From Pestalotiopsis fici W106-1 (lineage: Eukaryota > Ascomycota > Sordariomycetes > Amphisphaeriales > Sporocadaceae), in assembly GCF_000516985.1 (NCBI RefSeq), contig NW_006917092.1, positions 884,619 to 948,618 of the forward strand: a stretch of DNA of 64,000 bases. The letters are read 5' to 3'. The notes below the pieces were generated by a model. The model saw only the letters and a program-made list of their open reading frames with translations, ran no database searches and had not been told where the DNA came from. Below, one piece after another: positions 23,372-34,522 of this stretch (the first letter of the stretch is position 1; the number at the start of each line of letters is the position of its first letter). The translations under genes and the position numbers were made by a program.

Positions 23372-24390
23372 ACTGAGGATGGAAAAGATGGAGAAGCGGC
23401 TTTGATTGCAAATCGCGGACTCGATTCAAACGATAACGGATCTGATATTCTTGTATGCCCTCTTGCCTTGCGGGCAATGTGGCAATCTAGAACACGACCA
23501 CAGGAATTTCCTGCTCGCTTTGACTATGCCGCTTGCTGGGGTAGGCAGCACGTCGATTGTCAAGCGACTTTAGAAATGGCGACATACCAATCCAGCCAGG
23601 CCAGCTTGCGTCTGCGCCCCTTGACCCCGCGTTTCTGGGCCGGATTCGGTTGTATAGTACGGGAGTAGACCATATCTAATACTCGACCCTTGATTGGCAA
23701 GTCCAATAGCTCGGGCTCCACTAATGTCATGTATCTGCTTTGTACGTCCGGGGAAACTCTGGCCAGTGGATGCGCTCAAGGTTCTTAAAAAGGCCGTTGG
23801 TCGCCACCCTTGAGACCGGGGTTTCGCAGGCCTTGAGCGAGATTATGTGCTTTACCACACGAAGAAGGAATAGTGATTGTGGTTAACGGTCATCTGGATT
23901 CCTTCCCTTGTGCGTCCATCTTGAACCAATGGCAGTTCGCACAATGAAGACACATCCTCCTTGCAGACAACAAGGGCAGCATTACTAGGCAAAAAAACAA
24001 GGGCTGGGGGAATCCGATCTATATGGTAGGACTTTTCAACTCAATAATGCTATGCTCCCAGGTTATTTCAGAGACGGCTAGAAACGAATGCACGCGCACA
24101 GTCAGCCTATCATGGGTAGGACTGTTTGATTGATAGCGTTATCTTTTTGCCTTTTTTTTTTTCTTTTTTTTTTCTTTTCAAATTCCATTTTGTTCCCTTC
24201 CCGTAGCATTTTTAAAATAGGTATGTGGAATAACAGATGATTATCAGATATTGGCCGAATGAACAGCCCCATGTCGGTACTTCTTTCGGTACTTCTTTCA
24301 TACTACCCAATACTAACACAGTAATTTACCATTCCAGTCCATTATTGTTGGTGATATTTGACAGCAACGATCTGTTCTATGCTAGTCTTG
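23372..24390. other. Intergenic, pyrimidine tract and short tandem duplication
   Basis: Has a T-rich tract at about 24146-24180 and a perfect 12-nt tandem duplication (unit TCGGTACTTCTT) at 24274-24297. No coding frame supported. Confidence 0.5.
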
Positions 24391-25712
24391 CTAGTAAAGC
24401 TCCAATCCTGCCAACTGCCGGGCTCGTTTGGATAGCACTGGTTCTTGGATAGGCCTCTTGCTCGCTGCCTCAAAAGAAGGATGGTCTTCCGGAGGTGGGC
24501 GGGTCTTGCAGCGGAAGCTTGATGGATCATGCGTGGTGCACCATTTGTTATCCCAGCATTCCTTCAGACTCTTCTTGGCTTCTTCTGGAACTAGGTAGCT
24601 GGGCTTGTAGCAGACGTCTAAGTAGTTGTGTTAGCAAGTTTTGCATTTGTATTGAGAGAGATAGTATCCTAGGTCGGCTCACATGCAGCGAAGCGGGGAT
24701 TGGTGGAAGAGGGTGGCGCGCCGTAGTGAATAGTTCTCTGCTTCATGGTCAACAAAATTCTGCTCTTTTCTTCGGGGAAATTGCGAAAATACTGACCGAG
24801 TCCCAAAGCATCAGGTCACCGGGATCCGCGCAAACTTTGATCCATTTACAGCCCTTTGACTCCAGCCATTTGCACATTTCCTCGTCGACAGCTTGCCATG
24901 CCCGCTCATTCCAACCCTCTCCCTTTTTGTGATCAAAGTGCTCCCACAGCTCTGAGTAATGGGCACTAGACCCGTCCAAGACCATCAGACCACCGTCTTC
25001 TGGGCCATTGGGGAGCAGATTCAAAATGCCCTGAACGCAGTCAAAAGTGGTTTTCAGAGGAGACTGATCGACATGAGACCAGGGAGTGAAGATGGCATCA
25101 GTTTTGGGGCGCTCTTTTTCCGGAATGGACAAGTTGATGCCGTCTAAAAGGTATTAGTCAAGTTGAGGCCGGGAGGCCGCGATGGCTTCTCCTTACCATA
25201 TGACACAAGCAACTGCTGCGTTTTCCAGAGCTGCGCAAACTTGTCAATCAGCCCGGGCTCGGATTTCAGGTCCCAGACAAACTGTTCGTGAGTGATGCCG
25301 TACCTGAAAATATTGGTTAGGTGAACAGACATTGAAGTCGCAATAGATTCATGCGCACCGGAAGTATAGGCCACCACGAGTGTGCCAAGGAAGAAACTCA
25401 GCCTTTCGCGTGGAAGGGTCCTTGCGGTCAAAGCCAAGATTCCAGCTTTCGAGCCAATCATAGCCGCGATCGGCATACTCGAGGGCCTTTTCTTTGGGCA
25501 CGGCCTCACGGACGACAGTCCATCCCTTGGCATGGAAGTCTTTGAGCCACTGAGGGGACTATTGGATAAATGTTAATACTCGGTCGATTTTTCGTTTTGT
25601 ATGCTGTGCTTACACTGTCAGTGGGAGCAAGAGTGGGTCTTGGGCTCTCATCACTGTTACCAAGCACAATTGGCACGGTACTGCTTGACTGAGAAATGGT
25701 TTGAGGAGACAT
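24391..25712 (-). CDS. Phytanoyl-CoA dioxygenase (PhyH) superfamily protein
   Basis: Fe(II)/2-oxoglutarate oxygenase fold. Six exons (25614-25712, 25359-25558, 25197-25303, 24797-25143, 24683-24737, 24391-24617) give 344 residues; every junction keeps phase. Domain order: a disordered leader rich in Ser/Pro, then WLKDFHAKGWTVVREAVP, PWHTRGGLYFR, the iron motif HxD in WSHVDQSPL, and the distal His in DSRTIHYGAPPSSTNPR, followed by VCYKPSYL and a long Pro-rich tail ending in LSKRARQLAG. The His-Asp-His facial triad is thus complete. It resembles the fungal PhyH-type group often annotated only by domain. It is divergent from the dehydrogenase-like gene starting at 26411, so the two could share a promoter region. 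Substrate unknown. Confidence 0.9.
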
Positions 25713-26410
25713 GTTGTGTTTTGTGTAAATCAATTGAAGTTTGGATGAATAGTATCGAATGATTACTACAGGAATCTATCTTTCTTGATTCGCATCGAAA
25801 ATGAGCAAACGCCTCATCCTGACTTCTTTTTATCTCTCCAGTCGCGCCATTGTGCAACAGGCTCGTGGCAAGGCGTACCCGACATTGAGGTTCATGGCAT
25901 CGTAAGTGGCGTCACCGTCAGAGGAATGAAGTGGAGATAGAGTGAGTCAGACGATATGTCATTGTTGTACAAGGCAGCTGGGCCAGCTGGTAAGTAGAAT
26001 GCTGGGTTTGCCAGCACCTTGTGAGTTTCGCCGGTAGATTCTCAGATGTCGGCGTCTGACTTTCTCATTTAGCCACAGCGGCGGGTACGACCTGTGCAAC
26101 ATGGATTATGTGGGGTCCAGCGCTAGATTATAGCGACGTCCGTTCGCCGGGAGAACACCCGCCTGAAAAGACACGGAACCTGCGTGGAGGCGATGATCTG
26201 CGCATTCCTGAGCATGGAGGATAGATGGCGTATCCATGTAGATACACATGAGGGCGAATAAACGGTCCACAATTATGATTTGAGACACAGCAAGGAAAGG
26301 TGAAAGTCTTCCCATGAAAAGGCTCGTGATCGAATAGTACATACCTCAAACGACAGAGTCTTGTCTCTTCAGCTGCGTTGCAATTACTGAGAACCATAGA
26401 CTTGGATATC
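25713..26410. other. Divergent intergenic region (PhyH / 6PGDH-like)
   Basis: About 700 bp between two genes read away from each other; likely two promoters. No further feature recognised. Confidence 0.5.
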
Positions 26411-27469
26411 ATGGCGCCTTCTGAAAAAGTGGGCATCGTCTCTATTGGCGAGATGGGCGTTGGTGTCGCCAAGTTGCTTGTCGCCCATGGCTACACTGTT
26501 CTGACCAATATTACTGGCCGCAGGTATGTACCTAGATAGGCCATTTGTGTAGCCTTCGAATATTGTCCTGACAACTTTCGCAGCGAGTACACACAAAGGC
26601 GTGCCACAACGGCCTCCATTGTCCTGCTTGGGAGCGACGAAGACCTCGTCTCCCAGGCCGACTATCTGCTGTCAATCGTGCCGCCCCGTGATGCTCTAGC
26701 CACCGCCGAGCGCTTCGCAGGGGTCAAGACCAGCGGCCGTATAAAGCCACTTTACTATCTCGACCTCAACGCGACAAGTCCCAAGCTTGCACGCAAGACG
26801 GCCGAGATATTCCGTCAAAACGCGCCCGGCGTCAAGTATGTGGATGGCGGCATTATTGGCGGGCCGCCACGGGTCGTGGAGGAGCAAGACTGCACTCAGT
26901 CAGCAACGCCTACTGATATTGGCGTTGGCTGGGCGCGACCTTCCATCCCTCTGTCGGGTCCGCATGAGCTGCCAAATGAGCACTTGGCCAAGGTCCTCAA
27001 CGTAACCCACGTAGGTCCAGAGGTCGGATCTGCTAGTGGTCTAAAGTGCTGTTTCGGCTCTATAATCAAGGGCCTCATTGCCATTTCCATCCAGTCCTTT
27101 AGCACGGCCGAGGCACTCGGGGTGTATGGAGAACTTCAGCGCCACCTGGAAATGTTCCAACCCGCGCTGCAAAAGAGCACGACAAGGATGGTGACAGAGA
27201 TTCCGCCAAAAGCTGGTCGCTGGGTTGACGAGATGTGGGAGATTGGGAGGTGTTTTGGCGAAGATGGCGGATGGGACAATGTGACTGGTGACGAAGGGGC
27301 CGATGTGTACAAGCGCATCGCTGAAGTGTACAGGACGATTGCGGACGATACGGTGCTGGGCAAGGAGAGACCGGAGCACCGGGTGAGGGGTAAGACGGCC
27401 GATGATGTAGCGGTCGCTATTGTAGATGCCTTGAAGGGAGGGAAGGGTGCAAAGCCCAAGGACCACTGA
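26411..27469 (+). CDS. 6-phosphogluconate-dehydrogenase-like protein (beta-hydroxyacid dehydrogenase with DUF1932)
   Basis: Exons 26411-26523 and 26584-27469, split by a 60-nt intron, give 332 residues. The N-terminal Rossmann domain starts at once with VGIVSIGEMGVGVAKLL, and ADYLLSIVPPRDA plus YYLDLNATSP match the NAD-binding domain of 6PGDH/3-hydroxyisobutyrate dehydrogenase relatives. The stretch VKYVDGGIIGGPP is the substrate-loop motif (normally DGGIxGGPP). The C-terminal half, with TAEALGVYGEL, is the helical DUF1932 domain. In the family an NAD(P)-dependent oxidation or reduction of a 3-hydroxy acid is expected, but DUF1932 proteins are poorly studied. The segment after GGPP is somewhat longer than usual (CTQSATPTDIGVGWARPS), which may be a misread intron or an insertion. 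Confidence 0.85.
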
Positions 27470-28290
27470 CTTTGAAAACCAATGACAAGAATAATAGTTG
27501 ATAGATTACATGCATGGGCTACGACTGAATCACAGCTGAGCCCGAATGAAGATCCCCGTAGTGGTTACCTGTGGTGGACTTGCGTTGAATTCCTGAGACT
27601 TTTGGTACGTGAGCTACTTGAACCCCCCACTATTGGCAAATCCGGGACATACTCATAGGTAATGTAGGTACCTAGTATGCCAGGGACCTAGTTAGAGCAG
27701 AAGGCGCCGAAAGAGGGATTGAGTAGGTACCTATGATAATCACCCCCAAATTGATAAACTTTATCTGGTACTAAGGGATCCTGTATTCATGGCTTGTTGG
27801 CAGAATTTGCGCTGTTACCGCGTCGCAGTCAGTTATTACAGCTGATGATCGCCAAACGGAGCTCTGCTCGAGTGCCAAGTGCCGCGCACGGTCGGTCAGC
27901 CCGCGGCCATTTCGGTGAATCAACCACTGTAGCTACAGGTAGCTCCGCTACAAATCTCATCGGACTTTTCCCCACCATGCTGGAATTAGCCAGCACTTGC
28001 GCTCGCTATAGTGCCTGAACCAGTGCCTGAACCAGTTATTTTCTTCTTCTTCTTCTCTAGCAGTAGGTAGCAGAGTGACAAGCAAAGTGGGACGTGTTGC
28101 AGGCGATCAGCTTCCAAAATTACTCGCGAAGCCACTGCCAAGTCCAGTGGTATTATAGATCATGCTATTCTATATGACATATAATTGCCTACGTAACTTG
28201 TTTCCACATCGCAAAGTATATCTTTTAAGCTCTACATGTTGGCCCATTGCAGCATTTTGCATGTATCACTGAACGCGAGCATTGAACAAA
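27470..28290. other. Intergenic, palindromic TAGGTACCTA words and a short tandem repeat
   Basis: GTAGGTACCTA words occur at about 27665-27675 and 27724-27734. A perfect 12-nt tandem repeat (unit GTGCCTGAACCA) is at 28011-28034, followed by a TTC-rich tract. Promoter side of the multicopper oxidase gene. Confidence 0.5.
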
Positions 28291-30462
28291 ATGCTCAGAG
28301 CCGCTCTTCATTTGACCACCGTGGTCGGCCTGCTTGTTCCATTTGGCCTAGCAGCAGGCGTTCACAAGCACGACCAATCATTTACTCCAGATTATGCGCT
28401 CCATGTTACCTACGAGAAAGTAGATGTCGCGTGTCGGACGAAACTACTCGGGCTTGTCAATGGTGAGTAATTGATTGCCGTAATGTGCTCATTGAACCAA
28501 CAGCCGCGAATAACCATGATTGACAGGCACATCACCTGGCCCCCCTCTGTACATGAAAGAGGGCGAGACTACCTGGGTTCGGGTGTACAATGACCAAGAG
28601 GACCGCAACTTGACCATGGCAAGCCTTGACCAACAATGAACTACAGAGAAAACACGATTAATATTAACGACCATAGCACTGGCATGGACTGGCTCAGGCG
28701 ACCGCCCCCTTCTCTGATGGTACACCTCAAGCTAGCCAGTGGGCAATTGCGGTCAGTCAAGCACATTCATTCGAAGGCGTCTCTATCTTTTGCACATCGG
28801 ACTGACCTTACCATAGCCAGGACACTTTTTCGATTATGAGATTCAGCCACGCATTGGAGAGGCAGGGTCATACTTTTACCACTCTCATGTTTTGTTTCAA
28901 GCTTCCTCCATTGTCGGCCCCATTATCGTGGAAGAAGCTTCTGGCGAACCGCCGTATAGATATGACGAGGAGAAAATCGTCTTCCTCTCCGACTATTTCA
29001 ATTGGACAGACGAGGCGGTCGTTGCCGGTGTGCAGATGCCTGTGCTCGATTGGTTCGTGTCTCAATAAATATGAATACTTACGATATCATGCTAATTTTA
29101 TGTGAGGCCCGGAGAAGCTGGATCGCATCTCATCAATGGTGGAACCTATCCACCACTGGGCGCAGACGAGACGCAGACTGATGAGCCATGGCAAGAATCA
29201 CCTGCCAACGACAAGTGTAAGCCCGAGGTTTTCCAAGTAGAGTTCAACAAGACATATCGTCTGCGCATGATTGGTGCGGTAGTAGCAAGCACGGTGAGCT
29301 TGGTCATAGAGGACCACGACAGATTCGATGTGATCAATGCCGACGGAGCTTATACCAAACCGGCCGAAGTCGATCGTATTCAACTTGGATCTGGGCAACG
29401 ATTCGATGTCTTACTCAGAACCAAGACTGAAGATGAAGTCACACGGCTCGGGAAATCTCTGTTCTGGGTCCAGGTCGAATCCCGCTATCGCCCTGTCAAT
29501 GTCACTTCTTACGCTTTTCTGCAGTACACCAATTCCAGCGTAGGGAACCGCACCGTGCCAGCATCAGCTCCAGCGACCCCGCCGTTGGAGATTAGCAACG
29601 ACATTCAAGGCTGGCTGGAGTACACGCTCGAGCCACTGGAAGACAATGGTTTCCCGGCTGCAGACCAAGTGTCTCGCACTGTTTACCTCTACAGCTCCCA
29701 GATCTTTGCGAATAGCACACCTCCATTCTGGGCTGTCAACAATCGCACGTGGACCGATGAGAATCAGCATCTTGGCGGCACCCCATACTACGACATGGCC
29801 AATAACACGGGTACGCCCTACTTGGTCGATATCTACAAGAATGGAGAGGCAGCCATGCCCAACTACGATCTTGCTGTGGGGAAATATGGCGGCTGGGATC
29901 CCAACCTCAACGTGTACACTGCAAAGGTCGGAGAAATCATTGACGTGGTGCTCATCAACGAGCCAACTGGGACAGTCGGCGGTTTCGACGTCCATCCGTG
30001 GCATATTCACGGGGGACATGTGTATGATCTTGGCAGCGGCCCCGGTAACTACGACGCTGCTGCCAATGAGAAAAGGCTGCAGGGCTATCACCCCGTCTTG
30101 AGAGATACCTTGATGCTATACAAGTATGTCGACAGCAATCTCGTTGGTGAGAATGGCACGGTATATACACCACAAGGATGGCGAGCCTGGAGAATCAAGG
30201 TACAAGACGCCGGGTAAGTACAAACACGTCGCCATTTCTCGTAATCCCAGCTGTGACTGACAATTGTTTTAGGGTTTGGATGGTCCACTGCCACCTTCTC
30301 TACCACATGATCATGGGCATGCAGACAGTCTGGGTCATGGGCAATGCGTCTGAGATCACAGTCAATTCTGAGCCCTACGTGAAGGGTTATCTCGACTATG
30401 GAGGCAGTGCATACGGAAATGCGAGCTATGATCCGCTCGTATACCATCATTTCAGTGACTAG
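28291..30462 (+). CDS. Secreted multicopper oxidase, ascorbate-oxidase/laccase type
   Basis: Oxidises phenols or related donors and reduces O2 to water. Six exons (28291-28462, 28527-28618, 28677-28751, 28817-29052, 29107-30213, 30273-30462) give 623 residues. A signal peptide (MLRAALHLTTVVGLLVPFGLAAG) precedes three cupredoxin domains. Copper sites are complete: HWHG at 89-92, YHSH with His135/His137, HPWHIH with His488/491/493, and HCHLLYHMIMGM with His566, Cys567, His568, His572 and likely axial Met577. Type 1, 2 and 3 coppers are therefore all coordinated. The second intron has a GC donor (ATG|GCAAGC), needed to join NLTM to HWHGLAQ. The pattern FSDGTPQASQW is typical of the fungal ascorbate-oxidase-like branch. 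Many N-glycosylation sites are present. Confidence 0.94.
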
Positions 30463-30767
30463 ATGAAAATTCTGACCTCAGCCATTGAAAAGGAGATCAT
30501 GGGATTGAAGGACTGTCTGAATGATGTCTGGGTTAAATCTAACGAGTGAAAAAGGGGAAATCGCGTCTTGAATTAATTCGAATTATATTACTCATCAACT
30601 TCGTGTTTCTAATTTCAGTTCTGGGCTCATGGCAACGTCACACTCCTTTTGAGAAGCTGGTTGTTTCGTCGTGTACAAGTGGCAACAGATCCATCCCTGG
30701 TTCTTAGTGCTCCAAATCACCAAATACTAACGGTAATCAGGTATGCAGACAACCAGTTATTGCTCAA
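30463..30767. other. Convergent intergenic region
   Basis: Between the 3' ends of the multicopper oxidase and RraA-like genes. Nothing else seen. Confidence 0.5.
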
Positions 30768-31686
30768 TTATTTCACATATTTCTGAGATGTTTCTTCGAC
30801 GCTACACCCAAGTGCAATATCTGCCATTGTTTTTCGATCCAATTCCACCAGCCTAGCTACGAGTTCTAGCACCTGGTCGACCTTATCTTTCGGTATGCAC
30901 AGTGCACCGTTTTCTGCTGGATCAAGTACAATAATATCACCCTGCGACTGAGGTTAGAAAGTCCACGACAATATCTCTGGCCGCCTGTACCTCACAGTCA
31001 TGCGGGAAAAGGTTTCATTGGAAGCTTACAACATACCTCTGTAACCCGAGTTCCGCCAATGTCGATGGGCACGTTGATCCCATGCGCTTTGCACTGTCCT
31101 TTTGTAGCCACCAAACTTGTCGTTTTGCACCAGACGGGCATATCCAGCTCTTCTTTCAGATATTGAACGTCTCGAACTCTGCCATCTACCAAGACGCCCT
31201 TGACGCCTAGCTTATTCATGCGCGCCGCGTGGACACTACCCATGGTGGCCGTGACTGACCCTTGAGGTTGGCTGAGGACCGCAATTGTTCCTGGCGCCAT
31301 GAGATCAGAGTAGATGGAGCCGGTTGGAATATTCGATGAGGCGGCGGGGCTCGGCAAGTGATCTTCTGGTCCGTGACCAGGAAAAGAAGGCGTCGTCTTG
31401 CTCACGAAAAGCACAGTCGTGGCTGGTGCTACAATCTTTCCGCTTGTTTGAAGTGGCACTGCTTGGCGATAAGCCACATGACTCGGCCCACTCGAGGTCC
31501 TACAGACCATATGTACATACCAATATCCGGAAGGAAGCCGGCATTTGGCACATCAAATTTAAGGAGGGCATCGGAGATCTACCATCAGTAATCGATAAGT
31601 GTCTGTATAAGTTGTCCAGGAAGTTGGGAACGACACACGTCGCAGGCGCTGTATTGGGCCAGCTCTTTCAGCTTGTCCGAAGCCAT
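30768..31686 (-). CDS. RraA-like aldolase (4-carboxy-4-hydroxy-2-oxoadipate aldolase family)
   Basis: Exons 31639-31686, 31521-31578, 31037-31458 and 30768-30941 give 233 residues, the usual size. The family includes RNase E inhibitors in bacteria and class II 4-hydroxy-4-methyl-2-oxoglutarate / carboxy-hydroxy-oxoadipate aldolases of the gallate and protocatechuate 4,5-cleavage pathways. The N-terminus MASDKLKELAQYSACD joins to ISDALLKF, then KIVAPATTVLF. The active-site stretch is GSVHAARMNKLGVKGVLVDGRVRDV, with the catalytic-type Arg and Asp of GxxxxxDGxxRD present. GDIIVLDPAENGALCIP closes the fold. Because the aldolase residues are conserved and fungi lack RNase E, an aldolase or oxaloacetate-decarboxylase role is more likely than RNase control. 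It is divergent from a sugar/quinate-type permease gene. Confidence 0.9.
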
Positions 31687-32434
31687 GTTCGCGTTTTGGA
31701 TGATGAGAGATGAGAAGACCAAATTGTGAATAGGTGGAAATTAGCAAAAGGCAGAATGATCCTCTCGACGTGGCCTAAACTATTGTTTCCCTGCTTGGTC
31801 CAGGTGGACGTGGTGTGAATACGGCGTTCCCATGCAACTGCATGCATATACCGGTATACGGCTTTACCTGAGAACCAAGAAGGAGATGTCTCTGCAACCC
31901 GGTGTAGGATGTGTAGTGGAGTGTCGATTCTTTCGCCTTTACGGCGTCTCAATGTTTAACCGAGTGCCGTTTAGTGGTACAGTTGCGCCGAATCATCGGG
32001 CATAATGTTTGCAGGTGGGTCAAACTTTTATCAGAGACCAGGATACTGGCAGTTGGAGATGGTGGCACAGTAACACCCACTACAGGCACGCGGAACAATG
32101 GAGTCTTGGTATACCCCAATGTATACTTGCCCTGTCTTGACATGGGTGCTTGGAAGAGGGAGAATTGTATGTTTGTTAAACAGCGGAGGCGTTCTCCCAT
32201 AGTTGATTCCCAAGGTCGGCAGAATCAATGGGCTGTATTTTGTCGAAACGGCGCAAGTACCCACCAACGTAGCGGACCAAGGCGGCTGAAATATCCTCAA
32301 TCCAGTCCAGTTTCCTTTTCAAATCAGGGTTCGCAACTTTCTGCCTCCCGCTTCATTCATTTGTTGAAGCGCTTGGTTTGGAACATTATTGTCTACCAAT
32401 CTACGTCCATGCACGCGGGAGCCGTCGCATCAAC
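31687..32434. other. Divergent intergenic region (RraA-like / MFS)
   Basis: About 750 bp between two divergent genes, likely a shared regulatory region. No motif I can assign firmly. Confidence 0.5.
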
Positions 32435-34078
32435 ATGAAGTTTAACGCATTTGCACGTGCGGCAGAGGATCGGCCGACTCCTCCTGAAGTGGTTCGTATC
32501 ATTGGCAACCATTCACCATTTGAGAGTCGCTGACATGAATTTTGGCAGTACAATTGGAAAATATATACCACCGCCATGGCTATCGCCATGAGCATCATGG
32601 TGTTTGGCTACGACTCCTCCTTCATTGGCAACCTTCTTGCCGTGGACAGTTTCAAACGAGATTTTGGACTAGACGGGGTTTCGACAAAGGAGAAAAATGA
32701 TACAACGAGCAATTTGATCAGTGTATACTCTGCCGGCGCTTTTTGGGGCTCTGTCTTCATGCTGTTTCCGCTAGACTACCTCGGCCGGAAAAGCTCACTC
32801 GCTGGAAGCAATGCCCTGTTCGTCCTGGGTGCCATTCTAAGTACGGCGGCGAATGGAAACCTTGGCATGATGTACGCCGGGCGAGTCATTTGTGGTTTCG
32901 GGATTGGCGGTGCCGTCTCGGTTGCTCCGACGTATATCTCGGAGCTGTCCCCGCCAGCTATTCGCGGACGCATGACTGGCCTATTCGAGAGCTTTTACCA
33001 AGTCGGCTCGCTCGTTGGCTTTTGGATCAATTTTGGCATCGACCAAACCATTGACACTAAAAAGTCAATCGCCTGGCAGATTCCTATGGCAGTTCAGCTG
33101 ATCCCACCTGGCATCGTCCTCCTTGCAATTCCGTGGCTACGGGAGTCCCCGACTTGGCTTCTCAAGAAAGATAGAGATGAAGAGGCATTAAAGGTATATT
33201 CATATATTCGCAACTTGCCTGAATCTCACCCTTACCTCCACGAAGATATCGCGTTTGTCAAGGCGCAGATCGAGTTGGAACGTGCCATCACAACGGACAA
33301 TAGCAGGCGCGCGTCATTCATCGAATATCTCCGCTGTGTGTGCAAGGAGTCAGTACAAAAGGGCGTTCGTAATCGCTTTCTGTTGGTCATTATGATCACA
33401 ATGTGGCAACCCTGGTGTGGTGCGGTAGCAGTGAACTATTACTCGCCAACCATTTTTAGGTCCATTGGCCTATACAATACCACGTTGTGGACTGGTATCT
33501 ACGGCGTCATCAAGGCGGGCGCGTCTATTATCTACTTTACCGTCTTTATTGATAGATTTGGACGAAAGTGGCCCTGGATCGTGTCCTGTGTCGGCTGCTC
33601 GGTCTGCATGTACTATCTTGCTGGTTACGTGAGTCTTGCGTATCCTGTACAAGGTGTCCCGGAAACCGCGTCAGAGGTTGCCGCGGGAAAGGGTGCGACG
33701 GCCGCTATCCTCTTATTTGGCTTCATGTGGTCGTTTGGAGCCAATGGCCTCCCCCTTGTCATTGCCTCGGAGATCTTCCCGCCAAGCCTGCGCAGCGTCG
33801 CTGGACCCTTTGCATCCCTGAACGTGTGGCTTTGGTCATTTGTCACGACCAAGACGCTGCCTTACATGTATACGAGCATGGGATACGGTATCTACGTTTT
33901 CTTTGGCTGTGTGCTCATCTGCGCAGCCATCTATGCCTTTTTCTACATTCACGAGACGAAAGGTTTGCGTATCGACCAGATGGATGAGCTGTTTGGCGGT
34001 GTTGGTGGCCAGAAGATTGACTACGAGAAAGAAGTTACGGAAGTGGAGCATAAAGAGAATGTTCATACTATGAAGTGA
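32435..34078 (+). CDS. MFS sugar/quinate-type permease
   Basis: Exons 32435-32491 and 32549-34078 give 528 residues. The short first exon encodes MKFNAFARAAEDRPTPPEV and joins to YNWKIYTTAMAIAMSIMVFGYDSSFIGN, the first helix with the family GYD. Sugar-porter signatures are present: DYLGRKSS, YISELSPPAIRGRMTGLFE, PESPTWLL written here as RESPTWLLKK, the loop DRFGRKWPW, and PPSLRSVAGPFAS. The C-terminal helix is followed by the FYIHETKGL motif. Relatives carry hexoses, quinate or disaccharides; the fungal branch with an N-terminal PPEVYNW motif includes quinate permease-like proteins. Import of a carbohydrate or hydroaromatic acid is expected. Confidence 0.93.
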
Positions 34079-34522
34079 GTGCGCAAAGGCATTACGGAAG
34101 GGAGGACAGTTGCATTTATCATTAGAGACAAGTACATATGGATTGCATATCTAGGACCATTTTCTATCTTCGTAAATATCCTATGAATGTTGTTTCGTGC
34201 CCGTCAAGATCATGAAAGATTGTACAGTGTTAAAGTAGAATGATTTACGCCGTAATGTCTATGAGTGCGGAGCGGTTTTCAAAAGCTAACAGGAGCCGTG
34301 TTCGTAGGACATAGCTCTTTATTTGTATGTCGGCTCCTAGTATAATCATCATTGTTGTACGAGCAGTGCGAAAGTGACTATTACTTTGACTGGCGAGTTG
34401 CAGTGTTGCAAAGTACTGAAAGCTATCATATTATACCATGTACCTATGCGACTACGTTAAGCTTGTAAGTTCAAATTCATAGATCCTGCACACGTGACCT
34501 GCATCATTATCTGACCGAGTTC
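34079..34522. other. Convergent intergenic region
   Basis: 3' sides of the permease and the 2OG oxygenase genes. Nothing else seen. Confidence 0.5.
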
